Part shown: piece by piece, positions 61,659 through 64,000 of the stretch
Layout: every line of letters begins with the position of its first letter
How positions within the stretch are numbered: the first letter of the stretch is position 1
Source: Paenibacillus uliginis N3/975
Lineage (GTDB): Bacteria; Bacillota; Bacilli; Paenibacillales; Paenibacillaceae
NCBI RefSeq assembly: GCF_900177425.1
Contig: NZ_LT840184.1
Location: forward strand, 1,887,487-1,951,486
Reading direction: 5' to 3'
DNA length: 64,000 nt
The notes under the pieces: model-generated
What the model saw: only the letters and a program-made list of their open reading frames with translations
Told to the model about the DNA's origin: nothing
Databases searched by the model: none
Position numbers and translations under genes: made by a program

Positions 61659-62186
61659 ATGTTTGTCCAAGAAGTGCTGAAACAGATGAACACCCAACTG
61701 GCGCGAATTGAAGTTTGCCTTAACCGTCTCTCGGATGAACAGATCTGGGAGCGAGTAAACGGAGAAATGCTAAGCATCGGAAATTTGTGCATTCATCTGG
61801 CCGGTAACGAATACCAGCATTTCGTGAGCGGAATCGGTAACAAGCCGTTTATCCGGGAACGTTCTAATGAATTCTCGATGAACGGTGGAATGAATGTTAG
61901 TGCGATTCTTACCCGGATGAAAGATGTCCGTCAGCAATCGGAATCTGTATTGGATGAGTTGCTAGATCAGGATTTACAACGTGAAGTACAGATATGGTAC
62001 GACCCTGAGGATTGGAAGCGAATGAGAGTTGGAAATACGGAAAGCTCAGATTCTTATTATGTACGCCCGATTCAAAGCCATCTGTTCTATGTGGCTGAGC
62101 ATTACGGATATCATACCGGACAAATTGTTTATTTGACAAAGCTTTTGGCTGAAGGGAAAGGCCCGATTACAGATACGAGACATTAG
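61659..62186 (+). CDS. DinB-like (DUF1572) metal-binding protein
   Basis: A 175-residue four-helix-bundle protein. Metal-ligand histidines fit IGNLCIHLAGNEYQHF (residues 40-57) and HLFYVAEHYGYHTGQIVYLT (about 145-165), the usual three-histidine arrangement of DinB family proteins. These enzymes include thiol-dependent S-transferases, but most are uncharacterised. AGAAGGAGG precedes ATG 61659. It is intact, unlike the DinB remnant at 53466, and of a different subgroup. Confidence 0.85.
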   Translation: MFVQEVLKQMNTQLARIEVCLNRLSDEQIWERVNGEMLSIGNLCIHLAGNEYQHFVSGIGNKPFIRERSNEFSMNGGMNVSAILTRMKDVRQQSESVLDELLDQDLQREVQIWYDPEDWKRMRVGNTESSDSYYVRPIQSHLFYVAEHYGYHTGQIVYLTKLLAEGKGPITDTRH

Positions 62187-62338
62187 AATATACCAGCAGA
62201 ATAACTACCACTAAATGCGGCCAGCCTTCTTAGAGGTAAGTAGATAGATTTTTTTCTTCCCATGATGCTCATCACATTTCAACTCGGTCCGGTTATCCGT
62301 TTCAGGTGAAATTTTGAGGAAAAGGGGTTTGTGAAAAA

Positions 62339-62524
62339 ATGGCCAAGTCTAAAAGAGGACACTCCCTATGGCATTTGCCTGCCCGCGGTCGGGGCACTTG
62401 CCCAGTATGCCGCAGTACCCGCATTAAACTGCTGTATCCACGAACCAAATCCGACGGCACGTCTTTAAAAGTATGCAAGCGGTGCGACAAAGCATCGCAG
62501 ACCAGGATTGATGCGGCGATTTAA
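62339..62524 (+). CDS. tiny zinc-ribbon protein, copy 1
   Basis: A 61-residue basic protein with CPVC at residues 21-24 and CKRC at about 45-48, a four-cysteine zinc ribbon. The N terminus is AKSKRGHSLWHLPARGRGT. A close relative is encoded at 63224; the two share the layout SLW.LP.RGRGTCPVC and TRIKLLYPRTK. Function unknown; the basic ribbon suggests RNA or ribosome contact. AAAAGGGG precedes ATG, and a terminator follows at 62606. Confidence 0.85.
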   Translation: MAKSKRGHSLWHLPARGRGTCPVCRSTRIKLLYPRTKSDGTSLKVCKRCDKASQTRIDAAI

Positions 62525-62605
62525 CAGGGTACCTGCATAAGGTCGAGAACACAATAAATTTTTTGCATATCGATGGGAAGGACCATCGGTAATTTTGCAC
62601 TATAG

Positions 62606-62647
62606 AACCGCCAGCGCTCGTTCATCGAGCAGCTGGCGGTTTTCTTA
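62606..62647 (+). terminator. terminator after zinc-ribbon copy 1
   Basis: AACCGCCAGC (62606-62615) pairs with GCTGGCGGTT (62632-62641) with an inner GCTCG/CGAGC hairpin, followed by TTCTTAATT. Confidence 0.85.
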
Positions 62648-62675
62648 ATTTGGCCAATCTAAATGTAAAAACAAT

Positions 62676-62703
62676 TTGACATACAGAGACGATGTATTAT
62701 AAT
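62676..62703 (+). promoter_or_regulatory. promoter of the truncated XRE/membrane pair
   Basis: TTGACA (62676-62681), a 16-base spacer and TATAAT (62698-62703). An AAATGTAAAAA half site lies just upstream at 62661-62671. Confidence 0.75.
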
Positions 62704-62704
62704 T

Positions 62705-62818
62705 ATGAGTGTAAAAAGTTTTTTACATTTCTTAAGAAGAAATATGAAACTCTCTCAGGAAGAACTCGCAAATATATGTGGCGTTACATTATTTATTTAT
62801 GAGGAGGAAGTCAAATGA
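62705..62818 (+). pseudogene. internally deleted XRE-family regulator
   Basis: A 37-codon frame reading MSVKSFLHFLRRNMKLSQEE followed by LANICGVTLFIYEEEVK. It keeps the first two helices of a Cro/C1 helix-turn-helix (LSQEELANICGVT) but lacks the recognition helix and the rest; EEEVK looks like the original C-terminal end. The stop overlaps the ATG of the next gene (ATGA), so the fragment still serves for translational coupling. It is either a decayed regulator or a shortened leader peptide. Confidence 0.65.
62710..62727. promoter_or_regulatory. 18-bp inverted repeat over the XRE start
   Basis: TGTAAAAA (62710-62717) and TTTTTACA (62720-62727) form an 8-bp inverted repeat around GT, placed about 10 bases after the -10. 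A matching half lies before the -35. This looks like an operator for an XRE-type regulator. Confidence 0.5.
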
Positions 62819-63027
62819 AATTACGAAAAGCTGATGAAATGGAGAAATATCAGAGTGACCAATCTGCAAAATATGGATTTATCTTTTATACCTTAGCATT
62901 ATTGATTTGGTCACTTTATGGTTTTTTCATTAAGGGTGATTCTGGTTGGCAGATGACAATCTTATTGATAGGATGTGCTGTTTACTTTTGGTCAAGAGTT
63001 GTTTACAACCGAAAGATGAATAATTGA
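62815..63027 (+). CDS. small two-helix membrane protein coupled to XRE fragment
   Basis: A 70-residue protein with a short basic N terminus (KLRKADEMEKYQSDQSAKY) and two hydrophobic helices (FIFYTLALLIWSLYGFF and MTILLIGCAVYFWSRVVY). GAGGAGGAAG within the XRE frame is its ribosome site, and its ATG overlaps that stop. Such XRE plus small-membrane-protein pairs are common in Bacillota, with the role of the membrane partner unknown. Confidence 0.75.
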   Translation: MKLRKADEMEKYQSDQSAKYGFIFYTLALLIWSLYGFFIKGDSGWQMTILLIGCAVYFWSRVVYNRKMNN

Positions 63028-63035
63028 TTACTAAA

Positions 63036-63066
63036 AGACCTTCGCAATTTGAGGGTCTCTTTTTCA
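63036..63066 (+). terminator. terminator after small membrane protein
   Basis: AGACC (63036-63040) pairs with GGTCT (63054-63058), followed by CTCTTTTTC. Confidence 0.75.
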
Positions 63067-63118
63067 CTATAAAAACAACAATATATTTTAACAGACCTTA
63101 AATTTATTAATTGCTCTA

Positions 63119-63145
63119 GTGCTACGACATTTTATGTCGTAGCAC
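63119..63145. repeat. perfect 12-bp inverted repeat
   Basis: GTGCTACGACAT (63119-63130), loop TTT, ATGTCGTAGCAC (63134-63145). No T run follows. It sits in a 190-bp AT-rich gap before the second zinc-ribbon gene and could be an operator, a small RNA hairpin, or a relic of a mobile element end. Confidence 0.7.
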
Positions 63146-63223
63146 ATGTAATATAATAAAATTGCTTCCCATATTAAGGAAGACGTTCTAAGATGAGATT
63201 AGATGAAAAGAGGTTAGCAAAGA

Positions 63224-63415
63224 ATGTCCAAACCTAAAAGAGGGCGCTCCCTCTGGAACTTACCTTCACGTGGCAGAGGTACATGCCCCGTCTGTCATAG
63301 CACCAGAATCAAGCTGCTATATCCTCGGACGAAAACAGATGGAACAGCCGTAAAAGTGTGTAAACGGTGTGATAAGGCACCGCAGTCGAAGGTAGATGCT
63401 ATTTCAGCCAGCTGA
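63224..63415 (+). CDS. tiny zinc-ribbon protein, copy 2
   Basis: A 63-residue paralogue of the protein at 62339: SKPKRGRSLWNLPSRGRGT, then CPVC at residues 21-24 and CKRC at about 45-48. Roughly three quarters of positions agree with copy 1 by eye. The stop codon lies inside a hairpin (TCAGCCAGCT/AGCTGGCTGA, 63404-63428), and a strong terminator follows at 63442. Function unknown. Confidence 0.85.
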   Translation: MSKPKRGRSLWNLPSRGRGTCPVCHSTRIKLLYPRTKTDGTAVKVCKRCDKAPQSKVDAISAS

Positions 63416-63441
63416 TTTAGCTGGCTGAGTCGGAAGGAGCG

Positions 63442-63476
63442 CGCCCGTTCCCTATATAGGGAGCGGGCGTTTTATG
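63442..63476 (+). terminator. terminator after zinc-ribbon copy 2
   Basis: CGCCCGTTCCCTA pairs with TAGGGAGCGGGCG (one G-U pair) over 63442-63469, with TTTTA directly after. Confidence 0.85.
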
Positions 63477-63510
63477 TTGGTTACAATGGCAAAGGGGAGT
63501 TGGCACCGTT

Positions 63511-64000
63511 ATGAGCAATATGCACCGGATACACTGGTTCGATCAGCAGATTCGGGAAGGAAAATACCCGAATAGTCGTTTATTGGCTGAGGAGTTTGAG
63601 ATATCTACGCGCCAGGCGCAACGTGATATTGAATATATGGAAATCTCGTTACGGGCCCCACTGAATTACGTTGCCAAAAAAAGAGGCTATTGCTATGAGG
63701 ATAAAACGTATCTTCTCCCCCTTCTTTATATGACCGAAGAAGAAAAGAGAGTACTTAACTACCTTGCCCATCGTTATAGAAGCTATGATTATGAGAATTC
63801 GTCTTCCGTCCGAAGGGTTGCGCATTTGCTTGGACGTTTTACGGACGAGCAGCAGTTGGAAAGTACCCGTCTTCCGGTATTTAGCGTTAGCCCGCAAGTG
63901 TTGCGATTTTTTGAGCTGCTGACTCATGCCGTTCGGGATTCACTTATTGTGCAAATATTGTATAGAGGAGAAGAGGGCGAAATATTTATTATAGGATGCC
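63511..64000 (+). CDS. WYL-domain transcriptional regulator, 5' part
   Basis: The first 163 codons are present; the gene runs off the right edge. An N-terminal helix-turn-helix of the YafY type (HRIHWFDQQIREGKYPNSRL, then LAEEFEISTRQAQRDIEYME, about residues 5-45) is followed by a helical linker and the start of a WYL domain (SLIVQILYRGEEGEIFII). WYL regulators bind nucleic acid fragments or nucleotides and often control DNA repair, toxin or defence genes. ATG 63511 lies behind AAGGGGAG. Confidence 0.85.
   Translation, partial: MSNMHRIHWFDQQIREGKYPNSRLLAEEFEISTRQAQRDIEYMEISLRAPLNYVAKKRGYCYEDKTYLLPLLYMTEEEKRVLNYLAHRYRSYDYENSSSVRRVAHLLGRFTDEQQLESTRLPVFSVSPQVLRFFELLTHAVRDSLIVQILYRGEEGEIFIIGC

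Noticed and set aside
62530..63510. Toxin-antitoxin or mobile element around the zinc ribbons
   Set aside because: No transposase, terminal repeats with target duplication, or toxin family was recognised; only short palindromes exist.

Overview
The window looks like chromosome from a spore-forming member of the Bacillota, most likely Paenibacillus or a close relative. The evidence is a complete gerA-type germination operon, strong AGGAGG-type ribosome binding sites with frequent GTG/TTG starts, a DUF5696/YIP1-type ABC cluster that is characteristic of Paenibacillaceae, and the LacI-controlled iol genes. No rRNA, tRNA, CRISPR array, phage or insertion sequence was seen.

Region 1 (1-15128) is an almost complete ethanolamine-utilisation (eut) bacterial microcompartment operon, cut at the left edge inside a EutG-like alcohol dehydrogenase. 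The order is (G)-S-P-V-W-A-B-C-L-K-like-E-M-T-pduL-eut_hyp-N-PduT-like-H. EutV/EutW form the ANTAR response regulator and histidine kinase pair. Two leaders, upstream of eutS and of eutA, each carry two small hairpins with A/GNNG-type hexaloops, the second overlapping an intrinsic terminator. This is the architecture expected for EutV antitermination. The encoded proteins make the shell (S, L, M, N, K-like, PduT-like), the adenosylcobalamin-dependent lyase EutBC with its reactivase EutA and adenosyltransferase EutT, and the enzymes taking acetaldehyde to ethanol or acetyl-CoA/acetyl-phosphate.

Region 2 (15280-23528) holds a four-gene germinant-receptor operon (A, C, small two-helix protein, B), a large SWIM/SNF2 helicase and an HXXEE membrane protein. 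Region 3 (23675-36572) is an eight-gene carbohydrate import cluster with two solute-binding proteins, two pairs of permeases, an NHL-propeller/YIP1 membrane protein and a DUF5696 lipoprotein, but no ATPase. Two Gfo/Idh/MocA oxidoreductases (minus strand) converge on it, and an RpiR regulator lies beyond them.

Region 4 (39942-51906) is a myo-inositol catabolic locus: a LacI repressor, iolB-iolG on the minus strand, and iolC-iolA-iolD-iolE-(iolG-like)-sodium symporter on the plus strand. The divergent promoters each have a copy of the same LacI-type operator just downstream of the -10.

Region 5 (52123-64000) is an accessory stretch of small genes: NUDIX, GNAT, SRPBCC, S66 peptidase, methyltransferase, a nucleotidyltransferase of the ANT(6) type, Amj-like flippase and DinB. 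It includes a decayed patch with DinB and GNAT remnants, an internally deleted XRE regulator coupled to a small membrane protein, and two paralogous tiny zinc-ribbon proteins. A WYL-type regulator runs off the right edge.
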